Origin: Pigmentiphaga kullae
Lineage (GTDB): Bacteria > Pseudomonadota > Gammaproteobacteria > Burkholderiales > Burkholderiaceae_B
Length of the DNA: 64,000 bases
Assembly: GCF_004216695.1 (NCBI RefSeq)
Contig: NZ_SGXC01000001.1
Location: 2,604,001 to 2,668,000 of the forward strand
Direction: 5' to 3'
Part shown: piece after piece, positions 38,012 to 46,120 of the stretch
Numbering within the stretch: the first letter of the stretch is position 1
How the letters are laid out: every line of letters begins with the position of its first letter
Notes under the pieces: model-generated
Databases searched by the model: none
What the model saw: only the letters and a program-made list of their open reading frames with translations
What the model was told of the DNA's origin: nothing
Made by a program: the position numbers and the translations under genes

Positions 38012-38875
38012 ATGCAGATCCTCGCCAATATCCTGATCGACGGAATTTCCTACGGCATGGTGCTGTTCATCATCTCCGTGGGGCTTTCCATCACGCTGGG
38101 ACTGATGCGCTTCATCAATCTGGCCCACGGCGCCTTCGCGATGACCGGCGGCTACCTGGCCGCCTGGTTCGTGCGCATCCAGTCCTGGGACTTTGCCGCG
38201 GGCGTCGCCGCCGCCGTCGTGTTGACGGCGGCGCTGGGGGCGGTGCTCGAAGCCGTCGTCCTGCGGCGCCTGTATCGCCGCTCGGAGCTCGACCAGGTGC
38301 TGTTCACCATCGGCCTGGCCTTCGTGTTCGTGGCCGCCACCAATCTCGTGTTCGGTCCCCAGGTGCAACTGATTCCTCTGCCGCCGTGGCTGGCCGGCTC
38401 GGTCGACCTGGGGATGCGCACGCTGCCCATGCAGCGCGTGCTGGTCATCGCCATGGGCGTGGCGGTGGCGCTGCTGTGCGGCCTGGTGGTCGCGCGTTCG
38501 CGCTTCGGCGTGTGGCTGCGGGCAGCGGTCGACAACAAGGATGCGGCGGCGGCGCTGGGCATCAATATACGCCTGGTCAGCGGACTGACCTTCGCCGCCG
38601 GCTGCGGGCTGGCGGCGCTGGGCGGCGTGCTGGGCGCGGAGCTGATGCCGCTCGAACCCTACTATGCCCTCAAGTACCTCGTCCTGGTGCTGGTGGTCGT
38701 GGCGGTGGGCGGCATGGGCAGCATCGCCGGCACGCTGGCCGCGGCGCTGCTGCTGGGCGTGATCGAGACCGCCAGCAAGTATCTGGCCTCGGAATACGGC
38801 AGCCTGTTCTTCTTCGTCGCCATGATCCTCGTGCTGTCGGCGCGGCCCCAGGGCCTGCTCAGGAGAGCCGCATGA
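38012..38875 (+). CDS. livH: branched-chain-type ABC permease LivH
   Basis: A 287-residue inner-membrane permease of the LivH type. It has about eight hydrophobic segments and the family motifs GLSITLGLMRFINLAHGAF near the N-terminus and AAVDNKDAAAALGINIRLVSGLTFAAGCGLAALGGVLGAE, the conserved cytoplasmic loop. It lies 12 bases after the receptor gene, and its stop overlaps the next start as ATGA. It pairs with LivM in the importer core. Confidence 0.93.
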   Translation: MQILANILIDGISYGMVLFIISVGLSITLGLMRFINLAHGAFAMTGGYLAAWFVRIQSWDFAAGVAAAVVLTAALGAVLEAVVLRRLYRRSELDQVLFTIGLAFVFVAATNLVFGPQVQLIPLPPWLAGSVDLGMRTLPMQRVLVIAMGVAVALLCGLVVARSRFGVWLRAAVDNKDAAAALGINIRLVSGLTFAAGCGLAALGGVLGAELMPLEPYYALKYLVLVLVVVAVGGMGSIAGTLAAALLLGVIETASKYLASEYGSLFFFVAMILVLSARPQGLLRRAA

Positions 38876-39870
38876 ATCGCGCGGGCATCGAACGCGCCCT
38901 GGCGCCGTCGTCGCCGCTGCGGCATTGCGTCGTCATCGCCGGCATTGGCCTGTGCGGCCTGCTGCTGCCCGACCAGTGGCCGCTGCTGGCGCGCATCGCG
39001 GTGATGGCCTTGTTCGTCCTGTCGCTGGACCTGGTGGTGGGCATCGCGGGGCTGGCCACGCTGGGCCACGTGGCATTCTTCGGCATGGGCGCCTACGCGG
39101 CCGGCATCGTCGCGCTGCGCTGGACCGCCGATCCGCTGCTGGGGCTGGCGGCGGGCGCGGCGGCCGGCGCGGCGACGGCCGCGGTCTCGGGCCTGCTGGT
39201 CCTGCGCTACCAGGGCTTCACGTTCCTGATGTTGACGGTGGCCGTCGCGCAGATCCTGCACAGCCTGGCCAACAAGCTGCGCGGCTGGACAGGCGGGGAC
39301 GACGGGTTGTCGGGCTTCGCCATCGATCCCGTCCTGGGTGTCGCGCCTTTCGACCTGGAAGGCAAGGTCGCCTATCTGTACGCGCTGGCGGTGCTGGTGG
39401 GCAGCTACCACGTCGTCAAGCACATCGTCGACTCGCCCTTCGGCCTGTCGGTGCGGGGCATCCACCAGTGCCGCCCGCGCATGCCCGCGCTGGGTACGCC
39501 GGTGGCGCGCCAGTTGTGGAAGATCTATGTGATCGCGGGCCTGTTCGCGGGCATGGCGGGCGCGGTGTCGGCGCAGATCAGCGGCATCGTGGGGCTGGAC
39601 AGCCTCGGTTTCTCGCTGTCGGCCGAGGCGCTCGTGATGCTGATACTGGGCGGGGCCGGGCGGCTGTACGGCGCGCTGGTCGGCGCCGCGATCTTCATGG
39701 TCCTGCACCACACCGCCTCGTCGATCAATCCCTACCACTGGCTGTTCGTCATCGGCGGCCTGCTGATGGTGATCGTGCTCGTGCCGCGCGAGTCGCTGGC
39801 CTCATGGCTGCGGGCGATCCCGCGGCCATGGGCGAACGGCGCGCGGGCAGGCCGGCGGGAGGCCGCATGA
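38872..39870 (+). CDS. livM: branched-chain-type ABC permease LivM
   Basis: A 332-residue inner-membrane permease of the LivM type, with motifs LDLVVGIAGLATLGHVAFFGMGAYAAG and LWKIYVIAGLFAGMAGAVSAQ. In most LivM proteins the loop before the latter reads as an AAxxxG coupling region; here it is RPRMPALGTPVARQLWK. The start overlaps the livH stop and the end overlaps the livG start (both ATGA), indicating coupled translation of the whole set. Confidence 0.92.
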   Translation: MNRAGIERALAPSSPLRHCVVIAGIGLCGLLLPDQWPLLARIAVMALFVLSLDLVVGIAGLATLGHVAFFGMGAYAAGIVALRWTADPLLGLAAGAAAGAATAAVSGLLVLRYQGFTFLMLTVAVAQILHSLANKLRGWTGGDDGLSGFAIDPVLGVAPFDLEGKVAYLYALAVLVGSYHVVKHIVDSPFGLSVRGIHQCRPRMPALGTPVARQLWKIYVIAGLFAGMAGAVSAQISGIVGLDSLGFSLSAEALVMLILGGAGRLYGALVGAAIFMVLHHTASSINPYHWLFVIGGLLMVIVLVPRESLASWLRAIPRPWANGARAGRREAA

Positions 39871-40607
39871 CGCTCAGCATACGCAAGCTCGACAAGTCCT
39901 TCGGCGGCCTGCACGTGACGCGTTCGGTGTCCTTCGACCTGGGCCGCGGCGAACGCGTGGCCCTGATCGGTCCCAACGGCGCGGGCAAGACGACGCTGGT
40001 CAATCTGATCTCGGGCACGCTCAAGCCCGGCGGCGGCGAGGTCCTGCTGGAGGGGCGGCGCCTGACGCATCTTTCGCAGGCCCGACGGGTGGCCTGCGGC
40101 CTGGCCCGCACCTTCCAGATCACCACGCTGCCGGCGCACATGCCGGTGCTGAACCAGGTCGAAATGGCCATCCACGCGCGCCTGGGCATGGCGCACCGGT
40201 GGTGGCGCCCGTTCAGCGCCTGCCGCGAGGTCCGCGACGAGGCCTGGTCCATCCTGGAGCGCCTGGCCTTGGAACCGGCGGCGGCGCAGGCTCCCAGCGG
40301 CCTGGCCTATGGCGAGCAGCGCCTGGTGGAGATGGCCCTGGCGCTGGCGCTGCGGCCCGCGGTGCTGATGCTGGACGAACCCATGGCCGGCGTGCCTCGC
40401 GGGGAAGGGCGCACCGTGCTGCGGGCGCTGGAGGACCTGCCCGGCAGTCTTTCCATCCTGATGATCGAGCACGACATGGACCTGGTCTTCAGTTTCGCGC
40501 AGCGCATCATCGTGCTGGCCGAGGGGCGCATCATGGCCGAGGGCACGCCGGACGAGATCCGCCGCCATCCCGAGGTGCGGGCGGCCTACCTGGGAGCGAA
40601 GTCATGA
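39867..40607 (+). CDS. livG: ABC importer ATPase LivG
   Basis: A 246-residue ATP-binding subunit. Walker A is GPNGAGKTTLVNLISG, the signature region reads SGLAYGEQRLVEMALALALRP, and Walker B is LMLDEPMAGV. A final IEHDMDLVFSFAQRIIVLAEGRIMAEG (H-loop) is typical of LivG. The canonical LSGGQ is replaced by LAYGEQ, as is common in LivG proteins. It forms a heterodimer with LivF to power the importer. Confidence 0.94.
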   Translation: MTLSIRKLDKSFGGLHVTRSVSFDLGRGERVALIGPNGAGKTTLVNLISGTLKPGGGEVLLEGRRLTHLSQARRVACGLARTFQITTLPAHMPVLNQVEMAIHARLGMAHRWWRPFSACREVRDEAWSILERLALEPAAAQAPSGLAYGEQRLVEMALALALRPAVLMLDEPMAGVPRGEGRTVLRALEDLPGSLSILMIEHDMDLVFSFAQRIIVLAEGRIMAEGTPDEIRRHPEVRAAYLGAKS

Positions 40608-41326
40608 ACCCGGGCGGCGCTCCCCTGCTGGAATTGCAGGGCGTGGTGGCGGGCTACGGCCCGGTCACGGTGCTCGACGGCCTTGCGCTGGCGGTGGAGG
40701 CGGGCAGCCTGACCGCGCTGCTGGGCCGCAACGGCGTGGGCAAGTCCACCACCCTGAAGGCCGTCATGGGCCTGGCCCAGGTCAAGGCGGGACGCATCCT
40801 GTTCGAGGGGCGCGACATCACGCACTGCCGGCCGGACGAACGCGCCGGCCTGGGCCTGGGCTACGTCCCCCAGACCCGCGACATCTTTGCCTCCCTGTCG
40901 GTGGAGGAGAACCTGGTGGCGGGCCTGAAACGCTTTCCCGCCGGCGATCTCGACCAGGCCTACGCGCTTTTCCCGCGCCTGCGCGAGCGCCGGCGCAACC
41001 GGGGCAACCAGTTGTCGGGCGGCGAGCAGCAGATGCTGTCGGTGGCCCGGGCGCTGCTGGGGCGCCCGCGCCTGCTGCTGCTGGACGAGCCGCTGGAGGG
41101 GCTGGCGCCGGTGATCTGCCAGGAACTGCTGGAAGCCTTCCGCCGGCTGGCGGCCCAGGGCGGACCCACCATGCTGATCGTCGAGCAGCAGGTGCACGAG
41201 GTCCTGGCCTTCGCCCGCCAGGGCGTCATCCTGGAGCGCGGCAGCGTGGTCCACCAGGGCGACTGCGCGCAATTGCGGACCCGCGACGACATTCTCGATC
41301 GTTACCTGGGCATGGCCGTCGCGTGA
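40604..41326 (+). CDS. livF: ABC importer ATPase LivF
   Basis: A 240-residue ATP-binding subunit. Walker A is GRNGVGKSTTLKAVMG, followed by YVPQTRDIFASLSVEENL. The signature is QLSGGEQQMLSVARALLGRPRLLLLDEPLEGLAPV, and the H-loop is IVEQQVHEVLAFA. It overlaps livG by ATGA. The P450 gene starts 34 bases after its stop with no terminator between, so importer and monooxygenase genes are probably one transcript. Confidence 0.94.
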   Translation: MNPGGAPLLELQGVVAGYGPVTVLDGLALAVEAGSLTALLGRNGVGKSTTLKAVMGLAQVKAGRILFEGRDITHCRPDERAGLGLGYVPQTRDIFASLSVEENLVAGLKRFPAGDLDQAYALFPRLRERRRNRGNQLSGGEQQMLSVARALLGRPRLLLLDEPLEGLAPVICQELLEAFRRLAAQGGPTMLIVEQQVHEVLAFARQGVILERGSVVHQGDCAQLRTRDDILDRYLGMAVA

Positions 41327-41360
41327 CGGCCATGTCCCGAACCCCACCCGTGAGGCGAAC

Positions 41361-42560
41361 ATGAGCGATATAGCCGCCGATATTCCCGTGGTCGATTTCG
41401 ACCCGTTCAGCGACGAGTTCCTGACCGATCCCTACGACTACCACCGCCGGATGCGGGATGCAGGCCCGGTGGTGCATATTCCCAAATACGGCATCCTGGC
41501 AGTGGCCCGGCACGCCGAGGTTCACGGCGTGCTGAACGACTGGCAGACCTTCATTTCGTCGGCGGGCGTCGGGCTGGCCAATTTCCGCACGGAAAAGCCG
41601 TTCCGCCCGCCCAGCCTGATCCTGGAGGCCGATCCGCCGCAGCACACCCGCTCGCGCACGGTGCTGGGCCGCATCCTGTCGCCAAGAACGGTGCAGCAGA
41701 TCCGCCCGCAGTTCCAGGCGGTGGCCGAGGCGCTGATCGACCGGCTGCTGGAGAAGGGCACGATAGACGGCGTCAAGGAGCTGGGCGAGGCCTATCCCCT
41801 GAAGGTCTTCCCGGACGCGGTCGGCCTGACCGAAGACGGGCGCGAGAACCTGCTGGCCTATGGCGACATGGTGTTCAATGCCTTCGGCCCCCGCAATCAG
41901 TTGCTGATCAACGCCGCCAAGCGGGTCGAGCCGCTGACGGACTGGATCATGACCAACTGCCAGCGCCAGCACCTGCGGCCGGGCGGTTTCGGCGACCAGA
42001 TCTACCAGGCGGTCGAGACCGGCGAGCTGACCGAGACCGAGGCGCCGATGCTGGTGCGCTCGTTCCTGTCCGCGGGCGTCGACACCACGGTCAACGGCAT
42101 CGGCAACGCGCTGTGGTGCCTGGCGAACCACCCGGACCAATGGGACAAGCTGCACGCCAATCCCGCGCTGGCGCGCCAGGCCTTCGAGGAATCGCTGCGA
42201 TTCGAGGCGGCGGTGCAGACTTTCTTCCGCACCGCCAGCCGCGATTGCGAACTGGCGGGCGTGCCCATCCGCTCGGATACCAAGATGCTGACCTTCCTGG
42301 CCTCGGCCAACCGCGATCCGCGCCAGTGGCAGGACCCCGACGTGTTCGACATCGAGCGCCGGGCCACCGGCCACATGACCTTCGGCTCGGGCCTGCACGG
42401 CTGCGTGGGGCAGGCGGTGGCACGGCTGGAAGGCGAACTGATCCTCTCGACGCTGGCCCGCCGCGTGCGCCGCATCGAGCCGCTGGGGCCGCCCACGCGG
42501 CGCCTGAACAACACGCTCAGGGCGCTGGCGAGCCTGCCCTTGAAACTCCACGCAGCATGA
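41361..42560 (+). CDS. cytochrome P450, CYP199-like
   Basis: A 399-residue soluble bacterial P450. The heme-binding loop FGSGLHGCVGQ places the proximal cysteine at residue 348. The I-helix oxygen-binding motif is SAGVDTT, and the ExxR motif is in FEESLRFE. The GLHGCVGQ loop, the RTASRDCELAGV region and the overall length resemble CYP199A enzymes, which oxidise para-substituted benzoates (for example 4-methoxybenzoate demethylation). It needs a ferredoxin and reductase, and both are encoded immediately downstream. The match to CYP199 is from memory of the motifs, so the substrate class is probable rather than certain. Confidence 0.9.
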   Translation: MSDIAADIPVVDFDPFSDEFLTDPYDYHRRMRDAGPVVHIPKYGILAVARHAEVHGVLNDWQTFISSAGVGLANFRTEKPFRPPSLILEADPPQHTRSRTVLGRILSPRTVQQIRPQFQAVAEALIDRLLEKGTIDGVKELGEAYPLKVFPDAVGLTEDGRENLLAYGDMVFNAFGPRNQLLINAAKRVEPLTDWIMTNCQRQHLRPGGFGDQIYQAVETGELTETEAPMLVRSFLSAGVDTTVNGIGNALWCLANHPDQWDKLHANPALARQAFEESLRFEAAVQTFFRTASRDCELAGVPIRSDTKMLTFLASANRDPRQWQDPDVFDIERRATGHMTFGSGLHGCVGQAVARLEGELILSTLARRVRRIEPLGPPTRRLNNTLRALASLPLKLHAA

Positions 42561-42571
42561 AGGAAGGATGT

Positions 42572-42892
42572 ATGCCCGAAGTTCACCTGATCCAGCCCGA
42601 CGGCCAGCGTGTCACCCTGGACGTGCCGGTGGGCACCAGCATCATGCAGGCGGCGGTGTCGGCCGGCGTGGCAGGCATCGTCGCCGAATGCGGCGGTTCG
42701 TGCATGTGCGCGACCTGCCATGTCTACGTCGAGGAGGCGGCCCTGGCGCGGCTGCCGCCCATGCTGTCCACCGAGAGCGAAATGCTGGAGTGCACGGCCG
42801 GCGAGCGCCGTTCCAACAGCCGCCTGAGCTGCCAAGTTAAAATGACCGAAGACTTGGCCGGGCTGTCGTTCACGCTGCCGGAGAGCCAATAA
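42572..42892 (+). CDS. [2Fe-2S] ferredoxin, redox partner of the P450
   Basis: A 106-residue adrenodoxin/putidaredoxin-type ferredoxin. The cluster ligands follow C-x5-C-x2-C (CGGSCMCATC) with the fourth cysteine in RLSCQV. An additional cysteine lies inside the first loop. It carries single electrons from the reductase at 43499 to the P450. The start at 42572 lies 5 bases after an AAGGAAGG Shine-Dalgarno and 11 bases after the P450 stop. Confidence 0.93.
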   Translation: MPEVHLIQPDGQRVTLDVPVGTSIMQAAVSAGVAGIVAECGGSCMCATCHVYVEEAALARLPPMLSTESEMLECTAGERRSNSRLSCQVKMTEDLAGLSFTLPESQ

Positions 42893-42926
42893 CCCCTTAT
42901 CCACGCACGCCACCCGTGCCCGAGGC

Positions 42927-43502
42927 ATGACCGCCAGACAACGAGAACGTCCGACGCGCACCGACGCGCTGCAGGGCCCCGCCGTCGATCTCGACCGCTA
43001 TACCCCCGCGTACTTCACCTTCATCGCCAACAAGCTGGCGCGCGGCGCGTCCAAGCACTACCTCGAGACCTACGGCATCGGCATCGAGACCTGGCGGATC
43101 ATGGTCATGCTGGCGATCGAGGGTAAGGTCACCGCGCAGCGCGTGTGCCAGCTCATCGGCATGGACAAGGCCTCGGTCAGCCGCACCTTCAAGAGCATGC
43201 ATGCGCAGGGCCTGGTTTCGTTCAGTTCCGACGACCACGACGGCCGGCTGCGCCATGCCACGTTCACGCCCCGGGGGCGCGAGATGCACGACAGCATCAT
43301 GAAGTTCGCGCTCAACCGCGAACAGGCGTTCCTGTCGGTGCTCGCGCCCGGCGAGGTCGACGTGTTGATCGACCTGCTGCGGCGCCTGCATGAAAACCTG
43401 CCCATGGTCGATGCCACATCCGACGCCTTCATGGAAAACCAGCGAGCCCGGGGGCTGGTCCCGCCCCGCGGCCCGCGCCGACGCAAGGTAACCACCCCAT
43501 GA
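42927..43502 (+). CDS. MarR-family regulator within the P450 operon
   Basis: A 191-residue winged-helix regulator. The recognition region is KVTAQRVCQLIGMDKASVSRTFKSMHAQGLV, with the wing at SSDDHDGRLRHATFTPRG. The basic C-terminal tail (PPRGPRRRK) is extra. MarR proteins of aromatic-acid operons usually release DNA when the substrate binds. It lies between ferredoxin and reductase genes and overlaps the latter as ATGA. It probably controls the operon at the palindrome near 36751. Confidence 0.88.
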   Translation: MTARQRERPTRTDALQGPAVDLDRYTPAYFTFIANKLARGASKHYLETYGIGIETWRIMVMLAIEGKVTAQRVCQLIGMDKASVSRTFKSMHAQGLVSFSSDDHDGRLRHATFTPRGREMHDSIMKFALNREQAFLSVLAPGEVDVLIDLLRRLHENLPMVDATSDAFMENQRARGLVPPRGPRRRKVTTP

Positions 43503-44710
43503 CCCGACTCGTTATCGTGGGCGGCGGGCACGCCGCCGCGCAGCTGGCCGCCTCGCTGGCGGAAAAGCAGTTTCCCGGCAGCATCGTCCTGGTCAGCGAC
43601 GAACCCGAGATCCCGTATCACCGGCCGCCGCTGTCCAAGACCCTGATCAAGGACCCGGAGGCGCCGCTGCCCGAGCTGCGCGGTGCGTCCTTCTACGAGC
43701 AGGCCGGCATCACGCTGAAGCTGGGCACCCGCGCGCTGGCCATCGACCGGGCCGGCAAGCGCCTGCGGCTGTCGTCGGTCGCGGGGCAGGAAGACCTGCC
43801 CTACGACCATCTGGTGCTGGCCACCGGCGCATGCGTGCGCGAGTTGCCGCAGGCGCCGGTGGGAACGCCCGGCGTGCATTATCTGCGAACTTACGCCCAG
43901 GCCCGGGCCCTGCGCGACGCGCTGCCTGGTGCCCGGCGGGTGGTGGTGCTGGGCGGCGGCTTCATCGGGCTGGAGATTGCGGCCACCGCACGCCACCTGG
44001 GCAAGGAAGTGACGGTGTTCGAATCCATGCCGCGCCTGCTGACGCGGTCGGTGTCGCCGGAGATCTCGTCCTTCCTGCTTGAGACGCATCGCGGCGCGGG
44101 CGTGGACATACGCCTGGGCAGTACGGTCGATGGCCTGGAGATGGCGCGGGGCAGGGCGGTGGGCGTGGTCTCGGGCGGCGCGGTCGTTCCCGCGGACATC
44201 ATCATCGCCGGCATAGGCGCGACCCCCAACGTGGACCTGGCGCGCGACGCCGGCCTGGCCTGCGACAACGGCATCGTGGTCGATGCCACTCTGGCCACCG
44301 GGGACCCGGCCATTTCCGCCATCGGCGACTGCACGTCCTTCCCGCATCCGGCCTGGCCGCAGCCGCTGCGGCTGGAATCGGTGCAGAACGCCAACGACCA
44401 GGCCCGCACCCTGGCGGCCCGGCTGTGCGGCGATCCCCAGCCCTATACGGCCGTGCCCTGGTTCTGGTCCGACCAGGGCGAGGCGCGTCTGCAGATCACC
44501 GGTTTGTGGCGCCCGGGCTACGAGAGCATCGTGCGGCCGGCGGCGCGCGGCAACGGATTCTCGGTGCTGCACTTCGAGGGCGACGCGCTGCGGGCCATCG
44601 AGTCGGTCAACTCGCCCGTGGACCAGATGACGGCCCGCAAGCTCATGCAGGCCGGGCTCTCGCCCGCCAAGGGCACGGCGGCGGATCCCGCCGTGCCGCT
44701 GAAGGCCTGA
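43499..44710 (+). CDS. NAD(P)H-ferredoxin reductase, P450 electron-transfer partner
   Basis: A 403-residue FAD flavoprotein of the putidaredoxin-reductase type. It has an N-terminal FAD fingerprint (VIVGGGHAAAQLAASL), RPPLSKTLI, a second NAD fingerprint (VVVLGGGFIGLEIAATARHLG) and the AIGDCTSFPHP segment near the C-terminal FAD contact. It passes electrons from NAD(P)H to the ferredoxin encoded at 42572. It completes a class I P450 system and is the last gene of the long ABC-P450 operon. A short dyad (CCGGCCG and CCGGCCGG, about 44718-44741) follows. Confidence 0.93.
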   Translation: MTRLVIVGGGHAAAQLAASLAEKQFPGSIVLVSDEPEIPYHRPPLSKTLIKDPEAPLPELRGASFYEQAGITLKLGTRALAIDRAGKRLRLSSVAGQEDLPYDHLVLATGACVRELPQAPVGTPGVHYLRTYAQARALRDALPGARRVVVLGGGFIGLEIAATARHLGKEVTVFESMPRLLTRSVSPEISSFLLETHRGAGVDIRLGSTVDGLEMARGRAVGVVSGGAVVPADIIIAGIGATPNVDLARDAGLACDNGIVVDATLATGDPAISAIGDCTSFPHPAWPQPLRLESVQNANDQARTLAARLCGDPQPYTAVPWFWSDQGEARLQITGLWRPGYESIVRPAARGNGFSVLHFEGDALRAIESVNSPVDQMTARKLMQAGLSPAKGTAADPAVPLKA

Positions 44711-44827
44711 GACCGCGCTCCGGCCGAACTCCTCCGGCCGGGGTGCGGGGGCGATACACTTACGCTTTCCGCCGCCTGCCGGGGCGGCGCCGCGGCGGGC
44801 ATGGCCCGCCAGGCACGAGGAGCAAGA

Positions 44828-46078
44828 ATGAGAGTTGTCGTATTAGGTAGCGGTATCATCGGCACGTCCAGCGCATGGTGGCTGCGCCAGTCCGGCCACG
44901 ACGTCACGGTGATCGACCGCCAGCCTGGTCCGGCGCAGGAAACCAGTTTCGCTAACGGCTGCCAGATCTCGGTTTCGTATGCCGAGCCCTGGGCTAATCC
45001 GCAGGCCCCGCTCAAGCTGGCGCGCTGGCTGCTGCAGGGCGATGCGCCGCTGCTGTTCCGGCTGCACGCCGACTGGCACCAATGGCTGTGGTGCCTGGCC
45101 TTCCTGCGCGAATGCCTGCCCGGCCGGCTGCCGCGCAACGTACGGGCCCTGGTCAACATGGCGGCCTACAGCCGCCAGACCCTGCAGGCCATGCGAGCCG
45201 AACTGGGCATCCCTTACGATCATCTCGAGAAAGGGATCATCAATTTCTATCGGGATCCGGCCGAGTTCGACGCATCGCAGAAAGCGGCCGACCTGATGCG
45301 CGAATACGGCGTCGACCGGCGCATCCTCAGCACCGAGGAACTGGTTGCGCTGGAGCCGGCGCTGGCGCCGCAAAGCCATCGCATCGTCGGCGCCGACTAC
45401 ACCGCGGCCGACGAAAGCGGCGACGTCTATCAATTCACCACCGCGCTGGCCGGGAAGGCCGCCGCGGCCGGCGTGGAATTCCGTTTCTCCACCCAGGTCA
45501 CGCGCCTGCTGGACGAGGGCGGGTGGGTCAAGGCGGTGGAAACCATCGATGCCCATGGCCGCTACGCCAAGGTCCAGGGCGACGTATTCGTGGCCGCGCT
45601 GGGCAGCTTCACGCCGGATCTGGTACGCCCGCTGGGCGTGCCCTGCATGGTCTATCCGGCCAAAGGTTATTCGGCGACATACCCCGTTACGGATTCCACC
45701 CGGGCCCCCACGGTCAGCCTGACGGACAGCGCCCATAAGGTGGTATTTTCGCGGCTGGGCGACAGGCTGAGAGTCGCGGGGACCGCGGAACTCAGCGGCT
45801 ATTCCCGCGCTCTGAACACGGTGCGCTGCGAAGCGCTCACCACCCTGACGCGGGAGCTCTTTCCGGGCGCGCTGGACTTCGACCAGGTGTCGTACTGGTC
45901 GGGCTTGCGTCCGGCCACCCCGTCGAACGTACCCCTGATCGGACGTACGCGCGTGCCCAACCTGTACCTGAACACCGGGCATGGCACCTTGGGGTGGACC
46001 ATGGGTTGCGGGTCGGGGAAGGCCCTGGCCGATCTGATAAGCGGCCGCCGGCCGCAGGTGGATTTTCCCTTTTTGTGA
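44828..46078 (+). CDS. dadA: D-amino-acid dehydrogenase (DadA-like)
   Basis: A 416-residue FAD enzyme that oxidatively deaminates D-amino acids to 2-oxo acids with electrons to the membrane quinone pool. The N-terminus MRVVVLGSGIIGTSSAWWLRQSGHDVTVIDR is the FAD fingerprint. The TSFANGCQISVSYAEPWA segment and the C-terminal TGHGTLGWTMGCGSGKALADLI are typical of DadA. The start at 44828 is preferred over the upstream in-frame codon because an AGGAGCAAGA Shine-Dalgarno precedes it. No alanine racemase gene is adjacent. It is followed after 42 bases by a binding-protein gene. Confidence 0.9.
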   Translation: MRVVVLGSGIIGTSSAWWLRQSGHDVTVIDRQPGPAQETSFANGCQISVSYAEPWANPQAPLKLARWLLQGDAPLLFRLHADWHQWLWCLAFLRECLPGRLPRNVRALVNMAAYSRQTLQAMRAELGIPYDHLEKGIINFYRDPAEFDASQKAADLMREYGVDRRILSTEELVALEPALAPQSHRIVGADYTAADESGDVYQFTTALAGKAAAAGVEFRFSTQVTRLLDEGGWVKAVETIDAHGRYAKVQGDVFVAALGSFTPDLVRPLGVPCMVYPAKGYSATYPVTDSTRAPTVSLTDSAHKVVFSRLGDRLRVAGTAELSGYSRALNTVRCEALTTLTRELFPGALDFDQVSYWSGLRPATPSNVPLIGRTRVPNLYLNTGHGTLGWTMGCGSGKALADLISGRRPQVDFPFL

Positions 46079-46120
46079 GTGTGTCTCTTGAGCTTGACCA
46101 TGTTTTCGGAGAACGGATCG

